Positions 17,744-25,446 of a stretch of 64,000 nt of DNA are shown here, piece after piece. Made by a program: the position numbers and the translations under genes. Origin of the DNA: Sphingomonadaceae bacterium (GTDB lineage Bacteria; Pseudomonadota; Alphaproteobacteria; Sphingomonadales; Sphingomonadaceae); contig CANJUF010000012.1 in the NCBI GenBank assembly GCA_947477745.1, positions 1-64,000 of the forward strand, given 5' to 3'. Position 1 is the first letter of the stretch, and every line of letters begins with the position of its first letter. The notes under the pieces are model-generated. The model had not been told where the DNA came from, did no database searches, and worked only from the letters and a program-made list of their open reading frames with translations.

Positions 17744-17772
17744 GATATAAGCGGCTGATTATGAATCGCAAG
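17744..17772 (-). promoter_or_regulatory. Sigma-70-type promoter for ornithine decarboxylase
   Basis: Reading the minus strand, CTTGCG (17772-17767) and TATATC (17749-17744) are 17 nt apart, matching the alphaproteobacterial housekeeping pattern CTTGAC-N17-TATA. A start near 17737 would place the whole predicted leader hairpin in the transcript. Confidence 0.5.
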
Positions 17773-17879
17773 TGAAAATGGGGACGTTTGAAAAGATTCA
17801 CGCGGTGCCGGAAATCGGATGGAAAGCAGGCCGAAATGCTGCGCAGCACAGGCGCGTGTTTCAGGGAAAGGTTTGGACC

Positions 17880-18428
17880 TCAGAACTCGACCTTGGGCAC
17901 CGCGCTCACGCTTGCGCGCCGGTCAGCGGCAATCTCGACGAAATCGAACGGCTGGAATCCGAACATGTTGGCGATGAGCACCGCGGGGAAACTTTCGCGC
18001 GCGGTATTGTAATCGGCGCTGGCCGAATTCATCGCGCGGCGCGCGGCGGCAAGCTTGTCTTCGGTATCGGCCAGCTCTCCCTGCAATTGCTGGAAATTGG
18101 TGTTCGCCTTAAGATCGGGATAGGCCTCGCCGAGCGCGATCAGCTTGCCCAGCGCGCCGCCGAGCGCGGCTTCGCTCGCCGGACCGGGGCTCGCCATCGC
18201 CGTATTGCGGGCGGAAATCACCTGATCGAGCGTCTCCTTCTCGTGCGTGGCATAGCCCTTCACGGTCGTTACGAGGTTCGGGATCAGATCGTTGCGCTGC
18301 TGCAACTGCGCGTCGATATCGGCCATTCCCTGCCGGCAGTTCTGCCGCAGCGCCACCAGCCGGTTGTAGAGCATGACCAGGATTAAGGCAGCCAGCACGG
18401 CAAGGCCCAGAACAATGAATACGACCAT
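17880..18428 (-). CDS. LemA family protein
   Basis: Inner-membrane protein of 182 residues: one N-terminal span (about 2-20), then a long helical bundle with the LemA core (YNRLVALRQNC, DAQLQQRNDLIPNLVTTVKG, AYPDLKANTNFQQLQ) and the late motif FPAVLIANMFGFQPFDFVE. Family role is unclear; LemA proteins often pair with membrane proteins of the TPM or DUF3137 type. ATG at 18428 follows GGAGTG. It is divergent from the DUF3137 gene across 68 bp. Confidence 0.92.
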   Translation of the reverse strand: MVVFIVLGLAVLAALILVMLYNRLVALRQNCRQGMADIDAQLQQRNDLIPNLVTTVKGYATHEKETLDQVISARNTAMASPGPASEAALGGALGKLIALGEAYPDLKANTNFQQLQGELADTEDKLAAARRAMNSASADYNTARESFPAVLIANMFGFQPFDFVEIAADRRASVSAVPKVEF

Positions 18429-18496
18429 CAAGGCTCACTCCGAATTGACTTTTCCGGGTCTAATGGGTCGAACCGGTTAGGCAAGAAAGAAGCGCT

Positions 18497-19438
18497 GTGA
18501 TCGAACGCCCCGATGCCCAGGACCTGATGGCCGGCCCGCTTGGAACATGGCTTGCGGGCCAGTCGGAATCGCGCGCGCTGGCCAAGGCGAAATCGCGCAA
18601 ATACACGACTTATGGCTTGATCGCTGGCGCTGCCCTCGGGATCCTCGCGCTGATCCTGTTCCGTGACTTCGAAGCTGGCATGGGCGTGGGCTTCGGCTGC
18701 TTCGCCATCGGCAGCTATTTTGCCTATCAGGCGCGCAAGGAAGTGACCGACCGGATCAAGGGACAGATAAATGCCGAGATCGCCCGCGCGCTGCAGGTGA
18801 ACTATGCCATGGCCGTGGCCGACCGCGCGCTGTTCGACCGCGCCAAGGCCTTCGATATGTTCCCCAGCCACGACGATGAAAATTTCGAGGACGAATGGTG
18901 CGATCCCGTCCGCCAGCCAAGCTTCCGGCTGCATGAGGTCACGCTGACCGAGCAGCGCGGCTCGGGCAAGAACCGCCGCACCGAAACGGTGTTTCGCGGG
19001 CCGATCCTTTCGGTGGGCTTTGCGCGGAAATTCATCGGAACCACGCTGATCACCCGCGAAGATCGCTATCGCAGCTTCTTCGGGTTTCAGAAGGACAAGG
19101 TGACGATCAATGGCGTGGAGATGAGCCGCGTCTCGATGGTCGATCCACGTTTCGAGGACACGTTCACCGTGTGGTCGGACGACGGGGTCGAGGCACACTA
19201 TCTTGTCCACCCCGAATATGCCGAGCGCCTGCTCGCGGTCGAGAGCGCCTATCGCGGCAGGAACCTGCGCGCGCTTTTCCACGGCGGCGAACTGCTGATC
19301 GTGCTCGAAACGGACAACCAGTTCGAGAGCGGATCGCTGGAGGCAAGCGACGATATGCGGCTGCTGGAGGCGACCATCGATCAGTTCAGCACGCTGGTCG
19401 AGCTCGGGCAGAAGCTGAACGAAAGGCCGCGAGGCTAG
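18497..19438 (+). CDS. DUF3137 membrane protein
   Basis: A 313-residue protein with two adjacent membrane spans near residues 38-78, then a soluble domain (RGPILSVGFARKF, DDGVEAHYLVHPEYAERLL, LLIVLETDNQFESG). Recognised as DUF3137; its members resemble galanin and have no assigned activity. It starts with GTG at 18497. It is back-to-back with lemA, an association that suggests a shared envelope function. Repeat copy A lies 3 nt after its stop. Confidence 0.8.
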   Translation: MIERPDAQDLMAGPLGTWLAGQSESRALAKAKSRKYTTYGLIAGAALGILALILFRDFEAGMGVGFGCFAIGSYFAYQARKEVTDRIKGQINAEIARALQVNYAMAVADRALFDRAKAFDMFPSHDDENFEDEWCDPVRQPSFRLHEVTLTEQRGSGKNRRTETVFRGPILSVGFARKFIGTTLITREDRYRSFFGFQKDKVTINGVEMSRVSMVDPRFEDTFTVWSDDGVEAHYLVHPEYAERLLAVESAYRGRNLRALFHGGELLIVLETDNQFESGSLEASDDMRLLEATIDQFSTLVELGQKLNERPRG

Positions 19439-19440
19439 CT

Positions 19441-19523
19441 GCCCACCCCGCTGCGACTAAACCAAACCCGCGGTTTGGCAAATCTCGCTCCCCTCCCGCT
19501 CACGGGAGGGGCTGGGGGTGGGC
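19441..19523 (+). repeat. Three-stem intergenic repeat, copy A (complete)
   Basis: Outer arms GCCCACCCC and GGGGTGGGC pair; inside are hairpin 1 (CCAAACC-CGC-GGTTTGG, 19462-19478) and hairpin 2 (CCCCTCCCG...CGGGAGGGG). Constant spacers are CTGCGACTA before hairpin 1 and TCTCGCT before hairpin 2. It fills the space between convergent DUF3137 and nspC genes. Confidence 0.85.
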
Positions 19524-19526
19524 AAA

Positions 19527-20729
19527 TCAGCTCAACCGCTCGCGAAAATCCTCGTAATCGAAGTGTTTGATGCATTCGAGCGCGTCGGTTTCCGAATCCC
19601 ACAGCCAGATCGAGGGCAGCGGCACGCCGTTGAAAGTCGTGGTCTTGACCATCGAATAGTGCGCCTGGTCAAGGAACGCGAAGCGTGCGCCGGGCTCGCA
19701 GGCAACGGGCAGGCGGTAGTCGCCGATCACGTCTCCTGCGAGGCAGGAGGGTCCTCCCAGCCTCACCAGCCCCTTCCCATCGCTGGCATCGGTGAAATCC
19801 TCCTCGTCCGCGACTTCGCCCAGCATCGCAGGCCGGTATGGCGCTTCCAGCACATCGGGCATGTGGCAGGTCGCGGAAATGTCGGTGATCGCGAGCGGCA
19901 TGCCGTTCCACTGCGTATCGAGGACAGTGCCGACGAGGATTCCGGCATCGAGCGCCACCGCTTCGCCCGGCTCAATATAGACCTGCGCGCCGGTATCTTC
20001 GGCCACGTCGGTCAGGAAGCGTACCAGCTCCTCGCGCTGGTAATCAGCGCGGGTTATGTGATGCCCGCCGCCGAAGTTGATCCACTTGAACTGGCCGAAA
20101 TAAGGCTCGAGCACGTCGAACAGGGCATCCCATGTCCGTTCGAGCGGCGCAAAATCCTGTTCGCACAGGGTATGCATATGGAACCCGTCGACCATGGCGA
20201 CATGCTCTTCGGTGAGTTGGTCCACCGGAAAGCCGAGGCGAGAATGCGGCGCGCAGGGATCGTAGCGCGGCACCTCGCCTTCGGCATGGAGCGGGTTGAG
20301 CCTCAGGCCAACGTCGAAGCTGCCGCCCGCTGCGCGCGCCTGATCGAGGATTGCCGAGGCTCGCACGATCTGATCGGGCGAATTGAAGATGACGTGATCT
20401 GACAGGCGGCAGATTTCCTCGAGATCCTGCGGCTTGTAGGCGGCGCAATAGGTCGCGATCTCGCCATCGTAGAACTCGCTGGCGAGCCGCGCCTCCCACA
20501 GGCCTGAAGTGCAGACCCCATCGAGATATTCGCCGATGATCGGCGCGGTGGACCACATCGAGAAGGCCTTGAGCGCGGCAAGCACTTTGGCTCCCGAGGC
20601 CTCGCCCACCTCTGCCAGAATGCGGCAATTCTCGCGCAGCTTCGCGGCGTCGACCACGAATGCGGGGCTATCGACGCGGGAAAGGTCGAAATGGGCAAAG
20701 GCCCCCGGATCGCCGGCTCTGGTTTCCAT
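19527..20729 (-). CDS. nspC: Carboxynorspermidine/carboxyspermidine decarboxylase
   Basis: PLP fold-III enzyme that removes CO2 from carboxy(nor)spermidine, the last step of the dehydrogenase route to triamines. The 400 residues contain the PLP Lys in AALKAFSMW (Lys54), FGGGHHITR, EPGEAVALD and the Cys segment GPSCLAGDVIGDY. The ATG at 20729 shares its A with the TGA of the upstream gene (TGATG). The longer frame to 20978 is DUF486 antisense-frame material and is rejected. Together with the synthase at 21608-22819 it should make spermidine, norspermidine or homospermidine; which one cannot be read here. Confidence 0.93.
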   Translation of the reverse strand: METRAGDPGAFAHFDLSRVDSPAFVVDAAKLRENCRILAEVGEASGAKVLAALKAFSMWSTAPIIGEYLDGVCTSGLWEARLASEFYDGEIATYCAAYKPQDLEEICRLSDHVIFNSPDQIVRASAILDQARAAGGSFDVGLRLNPLHAEGEVPRYDPCAPHSRLGFPVDQLTEEHVAMVDGFHMHTLCEQDFAPLERTWDALFDVLEPYFGQFKWINFGGGHHITRADYQREELVRFLTDVAEDTGAQVYIEPGEAVALDAGILVGTVLDTQWNGMPLAITDISATCHMPDVLEAPYRPAMLGEVADEEDFTDASDGKGLVRLGGPSCLAGDVIGDYRLPVACEPGARFAFLDQAHYSMVKTTTFNGVPLPSIWLWDSETDALECIKHFDYEDFRERLS

Positions 20730-21079
20730 CAGCCGAAAGGTGACTTGAACACGAGGAATGCGCCAGCGGCGATGAACGCAAAACCAGCAAGCGTGCTTGG
20801 ACCCGGCTTCGTGCCGAACAACCACCATGCTACCAGCACGAAGGTCGCCAGCGAAAGGACCTCCTGCATGGTCTTCAGTTCGGCCAGCGAATAGGCGTGT
20901 GCGCCGATCCGGTTGGCGGGGACCGCAAGGCAGTATTCGAAAAAGGCTATGCCCCACGATATCAGGACGGCGGTCCATAACGCCCGATGTGGCGACTTGA
21001 GGTGGCCGTACCAGGCAAGGTTCATCAGTAGGTTGGATCCGCCAAGCAGGGCGATCGGCGCAAAAGCATTCAGGTTCAT
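20729..21079 (-). CDS. DUF486 (DMT-superfamily) membrane protein
   Basis: A 116-residue protein with four hydrophobic spans, the DUF486/COG3169 pattern (NLAWYGHLK, WGIAFFEYCLAVPANRIG, FKSPFG end). Remotely related to small drug/metabolite transporters, but no substrate is known. It sits between the macrodomain and nspC, joined to both by TGATG overlaps; a role in polyamine or amine movement is a guess from context. AAGGGGC precedes the ATG at 21079. Confidence 0.88.
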   Translation of the reverse strand: MNLNAFAPIALLGGSNLLMNLAWYGHLKSPHRALWTAVLISWGIAFFEYCLAVPANRIGAHAYSLAELKTMQEVLSLATFVLVAWWLFGTKPGPSTLAGFAFIAAGAFLVFKSPFG

Positions 21080-21603
21080 CAAGCCCCTTTCAGAGCGTCG
21101 GTAATGGCGGTCATCGACTGAGCATTGTAACAGACGAGCAGGATGCGGTCGAAAGCATCCGGATATGCGCGGACTTCCTGGGCAATCGTCTGCACGGCAA
21201 CCTTTGCCGCATCCACCGGCGGATATCCGTAAACCCCGGTCGAGATGGCCGGAAAAGCCACAGTCCGCGCGACGATCTCGCGAGCCAAGGTCAAAGAATT
21301 GCGATATGCGCTGGCGAGCAAAGCCGGCTCATTGCGCCAGCCTCCGCGCCAGACCGGCCCGACGGTGTGGATCACGTGCTTAGCGGGCAGATTATATCCC
21401 TTCGTCACCTTGGCCTCGCCAGTCGGGCAGCCGCCGAGCGTGCGGCACTCATCGAGCAGGCCGCGCCCCGCCGCGCGGTGGATCGCGCCGTCCACCCCGC
21501 CACCGCCCAGCAGCGATTCGTTGGCGGCATTGACGATTGCATCGACGGCAAGCGTGGTGATGTCGGCCTCGATGGCCTCGATGGTGGGGGAGCCGATGAG
21601 CAT
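21079..21603 (-). CDS. Macrodomain protein (ADP-ribosyl/O-acetyl-ADP-ribose hydrolase type)
   Basis: A single 174-residue macrodomain of the MacroD/YmdB type. Signature residues are [18 protein letters not shown] (24-41) and HRAAG, plus the phosphate loop [10 protein letters not shown]. Family members hydrolyse O-acetyl-ADP-ribose or remove mono-ADP-ribose from proteins. The ATG at 21603 comes 4 nt after the synthase stop; the extra upstream codons read through that gene. Why an ADP-ribose enzyme is embedded in a polyamine operon is not known. Confidence 0.92.
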   Translation of the reverse strand: MLIGSPTIEAIEADITTLAVDAIVNAANESLLGGGGVDGAIHRAAGRGLLDECRTLGGCPTGEAKVTKGYNLPAKHVIHTVGPVWRGGWRNEPALLASAYRNSLTLAREIVARTVAFPAISTGVYGYPPVDAAKVAVQTIAQEVRAYPDAFDRILLVCYNAQSMTAITDALKGA

Positions 21604-21607
21604 CGGG

Positions 21608-22819
21608 TCAGAAATCCACCGGCCCCGGCAGCTCCTCCACCGTCCACGGCAGGCCATGCTCGTTCAGCATCGCCATGAACGGATCGGGGTCCATCTGCTC
21701 CATGTTGAACACGCCCTCGCCCTTCCACGCGCCGGTCAGCATCATCGCCGCGCCGATCATCGCCGGCACCCCGGTGGTATAGCTCACCGCCTGGTTGCCG
21801 GTCTCGGCATAAGCGTCCTCGTGATCGCAGATGTTCTTGATGTAGAACGTCTTCTCGCCCGATCCGTCGAGCGCCTCGCCGGTGGCGATGTTGCCAATGT
21901 TGGTTTTGCCCTTGGTGGTCGGGCCAAGCGAGGCAGGCTCGGGCAGCACCGCCTTGAGGAATTGCAGCGGCACGATCACGACCCCGTTGTAAAGCACCGG
22001 GTCGATCCGTGTCATCCCCACGTTCTGCAATACGGTGAGGTGGGTGATATAGGCGTCGCCGAAGGTCATCCAGAAGCGCGCGCGCTCCATCTCGGGGATG
22101 AACTTGGCGAGGCTTTCAAGCTCCTCGTGGTACATCATGTACATGTTCTTTGGGCCAACGCCTTCGAAATCGAATTCGACCTTCTTGTCCATGGCAGGCG
22201 ATTCCACGAACCGGCCGTTCTCCCAATGCCGGGCGGGCGCGGTCACTTCGCGGATGTTGATTTCCGGGTTGAAGTTGGTCGCGAATGCCTGCCCGTGATC
22301 GCCGCCATTGCAATCGAGAATGTCGAGCGTGCGGATGGTCTTGAGCTTGTGCTTCTTGAGCCACATCGCGAAGACGCTGGTCACACCGGGATCGAAGCCC
22401 GAACCTAGCAGCGCCATCAGCCCCGCCTGCTTGAACTTGTCGTGATAGGCCCACTGCCACGAATATTCGAACCGCGCCTCGTCCTTGGGCTCGTAGTTCG
22501 CGGTGTCGAGATAATCGACGCCCCCTGCCAGGCAGGCGTCCATGATCGTCAGGTCCTGATAAGGGAGCGCAAGATTGACCACGAGCTTGGGCCCGATCTG
22601 CTTGATCAGCGCAGTGAGCGCGGGCACGTCCTCGGCGTCGATGGCATAGGTCGCAACGCTCTGGCCCGTGCGCGCCTTCACGCTTTGCGCAATCGCATCG
22701 CATTTCGAAACGGTGCGGCTGGCGAGATGTACCTCCGAAAAAATGCCGGGGTTCATCGCCATCTTGTGCACCGCGACCGAGCCGACCCCGCCCGCACCGA
22801 TCACCAGAACCTTGCTCAC
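21608..22819 (-). CDS. Carboxynorspermidine synthase (saccharopine dehydrogenase family)
   Basis: NAD(P)H enzyme that reductively joins aspartate semialdehyde to a diamine, giving carboxy(nor)spermidine. The 403 residues start with the nucleotide-binding [18 protein letters not shown] and contain [40 protein letters not shown] and CNGGDHG, characteristic of this branch. Starts at GTG 22819, with GGAGAG upstream. First gene of the run synthase-macrodomain-DUF486-nspC. A lysine-biosynthesis role is less likely because nspC is in the same operon. Confidence 0.9.
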   Translation of the reverse strand: MSKVLVIGAGGVGSVAVHKMAMNPGIFSEVHLASRTVSKCDAIAQSVKARTGQSVATYAIDAEDVPALTALIKQIGPKLVVNLALPYQDLTIMDACLAGGVDYLDTANYEPKDEARFEYSWQWAYHDKFKQAGLMALLGSGFDPGVTSVFAMWLKKHKLKTIRTLDILDCNGGDHGQAFATNFNPEINIREVTAPARHWENGRFVESPAMDKKVEFDFEGVGPKNMYMMYHEELESLAKFIPEMERARFWMTFGDAYITHLTVLQNVGMTRIDPVLYNGVVIVPLQFLKAVLPEPASLGPTTKGKTNIGNIATGEALDGSGEKTFYIKNICDHEDAYAETGNQAVSYTTGVPAMIGAAMMLTGAWKGEGVFNMEQMDPDPFMAMLNEHGLPWTVEELPGPVDF

Positions 22820-22962
22820 TATGCACTCTCCGTAACAACCTACCAGGTTCCCCATATAGGCGAGTGCGTGACAGGCGAAAGTCCATTGCCTCAGCATGCG
22901 CTTTGACAGGATCAGCAATCGCGGGCAGGTTGGCCGCGCAAGACACAATTGGGGGACGAGCA

Positions 22963-23391
22963 ATGGTGGGCATGGCGATCCTGCAACCCGTGGTGGCGCT
23001 GGCCGCCTGGACCATGGTGATGTGGTTCTGGCTCTATGGCACGCGCATCCCGGCGCTGAGCGCTTCGAAGGTCGATCCCGACGATCTGGTGCGCGATCCG
23101 GCCAAGAACCTTGACGCGGTGCTGCCGCCGCAGGTCCAGTGGAAGGCGCACAATTACAACCACCTGCATGAAGCGCCGACGGTGTTCTATGCTGTGGCGA
23201 TCGTGCTTGCGATAATTGGCGAAGGCGACGGGCTCAACGCCCAGCTCGGCTGGGCCTATGTCGCGCTGCGCGTGATTCACTCGATCATTCAGGCGACGAT
23301 CAACAAGGTGCAATTGCGCTTCATGGTTTTCGCGCTGTCGAGCCTGTGCCTGATGGCATTGGTCGCGCGCACGGCGATGGTGATGTTCTAG
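22963..23391 (+). CDS. MAPEG-family membrane protein
   Basis: A 142-residue inner-membrane protein with four predicted spans and the MAPEG pattern (an Asn/His-rich segment KAHNYNHLHEAPTVFYA after the first loop, then helices ending RVIHSIIQ). Eukaryotic relatives handle glutathione and eicosanoids; the bacterial role is open. The ATG at 22963 follows GGGGGA. A palindromic repeat begins immediately after its stop. Confidence 0.85.
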   Translation: MVGMAILQPVVALAAWTMVMWFWLYGTRIPALSASKVDPDDLVRDPAKNLDAVLPPQVQWKAHNYNHLHEAPTVFYAVAIVLAIIGEGDGLNAQLGWAYVALRVIHSIIQATINKVQLRFMVFALSSLCLMALVARTAMVMF

Positions 23392-23438
23392 AGCATCGTG
23401 CGGAAAAGTGGGAACCGGTTTTCCGCGAAAAACGATGC
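23391..23438. repeat. Palindromic alphaproteobacterial intergenic element
   Basis: GCATCGT (23393-23399) pairs with ACGATGC (23432-23438), enclosing GCGGAAAA...TTTTCCGC. The core GGAAAAGTGGGAACCGGTTTTCC matches the type of small palindromic element common in alphaproteobacterial genomes. It lies between the convergent MAPEG and Coq4 genes and could terminate both. One copy seen in this window. Confidence 0.7.
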
Positions 23439-23462
23439 GATAACATTAAATTACGTCTCCGC

Positions 23463-24296
23463 TCAAGGCTCCACCCAGTCCCAATCGCCGCGGAAATCGG
23501 TGAATTCGGGATAGCCGAAATGCGCCCGCAAATCGGGCAGTTGCCAGTCGAAATAGTCTTCCCAGCGCTCCATGCAGAACGGGCGCTGCATTGCCCGGCC
23601 AAGCTGCGCGCCTTTTTCGAGCGCGTCGCACATCGCTTCCATGGCCTGCGGATAATGCAGCGCGGTTCGCAGCACCCATGTGGTCGAAAGGAAACTGGAG
23701 ACCAGCGACGCTTCCTTGGCCAGTTCGGGCGTGAAGAAGCGGTAAGTCGAAGTCATGTGCGCGATGAACAGGGCGATTTCGCCCGCCATGCTCGGCTTCA
23801 AGCCGGTGACGATGTGCTCGAAATCATGAACCTGCGCACGGCGCTTGCGCATGTAGTCCCAGTGGCTTTCGGCCGGGCCAAGGTGCGCGAACTGAAGCTT
23901 GAAGCCCGAATCGAGCAGTTCCTTCACCCCCGCCCCGAATGTGCCCGCAGCGCAGCCGGAAACATCGTCTATGGTCACGTTGCGCACGTACCGCTCGTCC
24001 AGCCATGCCGAAAGATCGGGCAAGCGCGCCGCGTCCTGCTCGAACAGGTGCTCGACCTCCTTGCGGTCCATCACAGCATCGAAGGAATCGTAGAATTGCG
24101 GGATCAGCGACGTGGTGATCACGTCGGGCCCGGACAGGCGCAGCCCTTCGTTGCAATAGAGATCGCGGATCAGCGGGCTGTTGAGATACTTCGAAGTCGA
24201 CCGCAGCACGCTGCACTCGGTCTCGAAACGGCGGCCGCCGCTCATGTATTCGACGTCCTCGTCGCGGGCGGTGTCTGGTGCCAATTGTGTCGCCAT
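23463..24296 (-). CDS. Coq4-family protein
   Basis: A 277-residue Coq4 homologue with an intact HDxxH-x11-E metal motif: HDFEH at 157-161 and Glu173. Coq4 acts in ubiquinone synthesis; recent work assigns an oxidative decarboxylation of the ring in eukaryotes. Bacterial copies are found in sphingomonads and their step is less certain. The ATG at 24296 follows GGGAGC. No other ubi genes are adjacent. Confidence 0.82.
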   Translation of the reverse strand: MATQLAPDTARDEDVEYMSGGRRFETECSVLRSTSKYLNSPLIRDLYCNEGLRLSGPDVITTSLIPQFYDSFDAVMDRKEVEHLFEQDAARLPDLSAWLDERYVRNVTIDDVSGCAAGTFGAGVKELLDSGFKLQFAHLGPAESHWDYMRKRRAQVHDFEHIVTGLKPSMAGEIALFIAHMTSTYRFFTPELAKEASLVSSFLSTTWVLRTALHYPQAMEAMCDALEKGAQLGRAMQRPFCMERWEDYFDWQLPDLRAHFGYPEFTDFRGDWDWVEP

Positions 24297-24383
24297 CGGC
24301 CTGTGCTCCCATGTCCCGGCGTGGCAGTCCCGCGCGGGTTCGCGCACGAGCATATCAGCCCGCGAGGGGCGATGGAAGCAAAG

Positions 24384-25442
24384 TCACCCGGTTGGGTCGG
24401 GGCCGAGCCGCACGATCATCTTGCCCTTGTTGCGCCCTTCTAAAAGCCGCGCGAGGGCTTCGGGCGCATTGGCGAAGCCGTCGATAACCTCGATGCGGTA
24501 CTTCATCCGTCCCGCCGCAATCAGTGCCCGCATTTCCGCCTGGAACTGCGCGAACTGATCGTCGTAGTGATCGTAAACGACGAAGCCCTCGATCCGCAGC
24601 CGCTTGCGCAGTACCGGGCGCAGCGAGGCGCCGAACGGCTCTTCAGGCGCGTTGTATTCAGACGCCATTCCGCAGATCACTATGCGCCCGAAATCGGCCA
24701 TCCGGTCATAGGCGGCAAGCATGACGTCGCCGCCGACATTGTCGAAATAGACGTCGATGCACTTAGGACACAGCCGGTCGAGCGCATCACTCACGTTTTC
24801 GGCCTTGCGGTCGATGCAGGCGTCGAAGCCCAGTTCGTCGACGACGTATTGCACCTTGTCGCCGCTCGCGATCCCGATCACGCGCGCGCCGTCCGCCTTG
24901 GCGAGCTGCCCCGCGATCATGCCGATCGCGCCGCCCGCTGCCGAGACCAGAACCGTCTCGCCCGGCTTTACCTTGCCGATATTGCGCATCCCGCACCAGG
25001 AGACGAAGCCATGCTGCCCAAGCAGGCCTAGCGCTTCGCCAAGCCTGGTCCCCTCGGGCAGCTTCTCCAGAGAATCTCCCGGCACGCATTGGTAGGTCTG
25101 CCACCAGCAGCCGCCCTGCACCAGATCGCCTTGCGCAAAGGCAGGATGGCGCGATTCGGCCACTTGCCCGACAAATCCGCCGGTATGGCCGCGCGCGGGC
25201 GGAGGCAGGCCGGCGATCATCAGCTCTCCCACCTGCCGCGTCCCGCCCAGCGGAGCGGGAACACCTTCGGGTGCGGGCAGCTTGCGCCGCATCGATGGAT
25301 CGAGCGACATGTAGACCGCGCGATACAGCACTTCGCCCTCGCCCGGCCGCGGCATGGGTTCGTCGACAAGAAAAAAATCCTCCGGCGCGGGCAGGCCTTG
25401 CGGCGCGCGCGCGATACGCATCGACGGGTTGGTATGCTCCAT
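24384..25442 (-). CDS. Zinc-free MDR-family NADP-dependent oxidoreductase
   Basis: A 352-residue quinone-oxidoreductase-like enzyme of the leukotriene-B4 dehydrogenase/CurA type. It has an N-terminal catalytic domain (YRAVYMSLDPSMRRK) and the nucleotide loop AAGGAIGMIAGQLAK, with no zinc-ligand cysteine cluster. Likely reduces an activated double bond of an enone. ATG at 25442 lies 4 nt after the upstream methyltransferase stop, so they are co-transcribed. Substrate unknown. Confidence 0.9.
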   Translation of the reverse strand: MEHTNPSMRIARAPQGLPAPEDFFLVDEPMPRPGEGEVLYRAVYMSLDPSMRRKLPAPEGVPAPLGGTRQVGELMIAGLPPPARGHTGGFVGQVAESRHPAFAQGDLVQGGCWWQTYQCVPGDSLEKLPEGTRLGEALGLLGQHGFVSWCGMRNIGKVKPGETVLVSAAGGAIGMIAGQLAKADGARVIGIASGDKVQYVVDELGFDACIDRKAENVSDALDRLCPKCIDVYFDNVGGDVMLAAYDRMADFGRIVICGMASEYNAPEEPFGASLRPVLRKRLRIEGFVVYDHYDDQFAQFQAEMRALIAAGRMKYRIEVIDGFANAPEALARLLEGRNKGKMIVRLGPDPTG

Positions 25443-25446
25443 CGCC

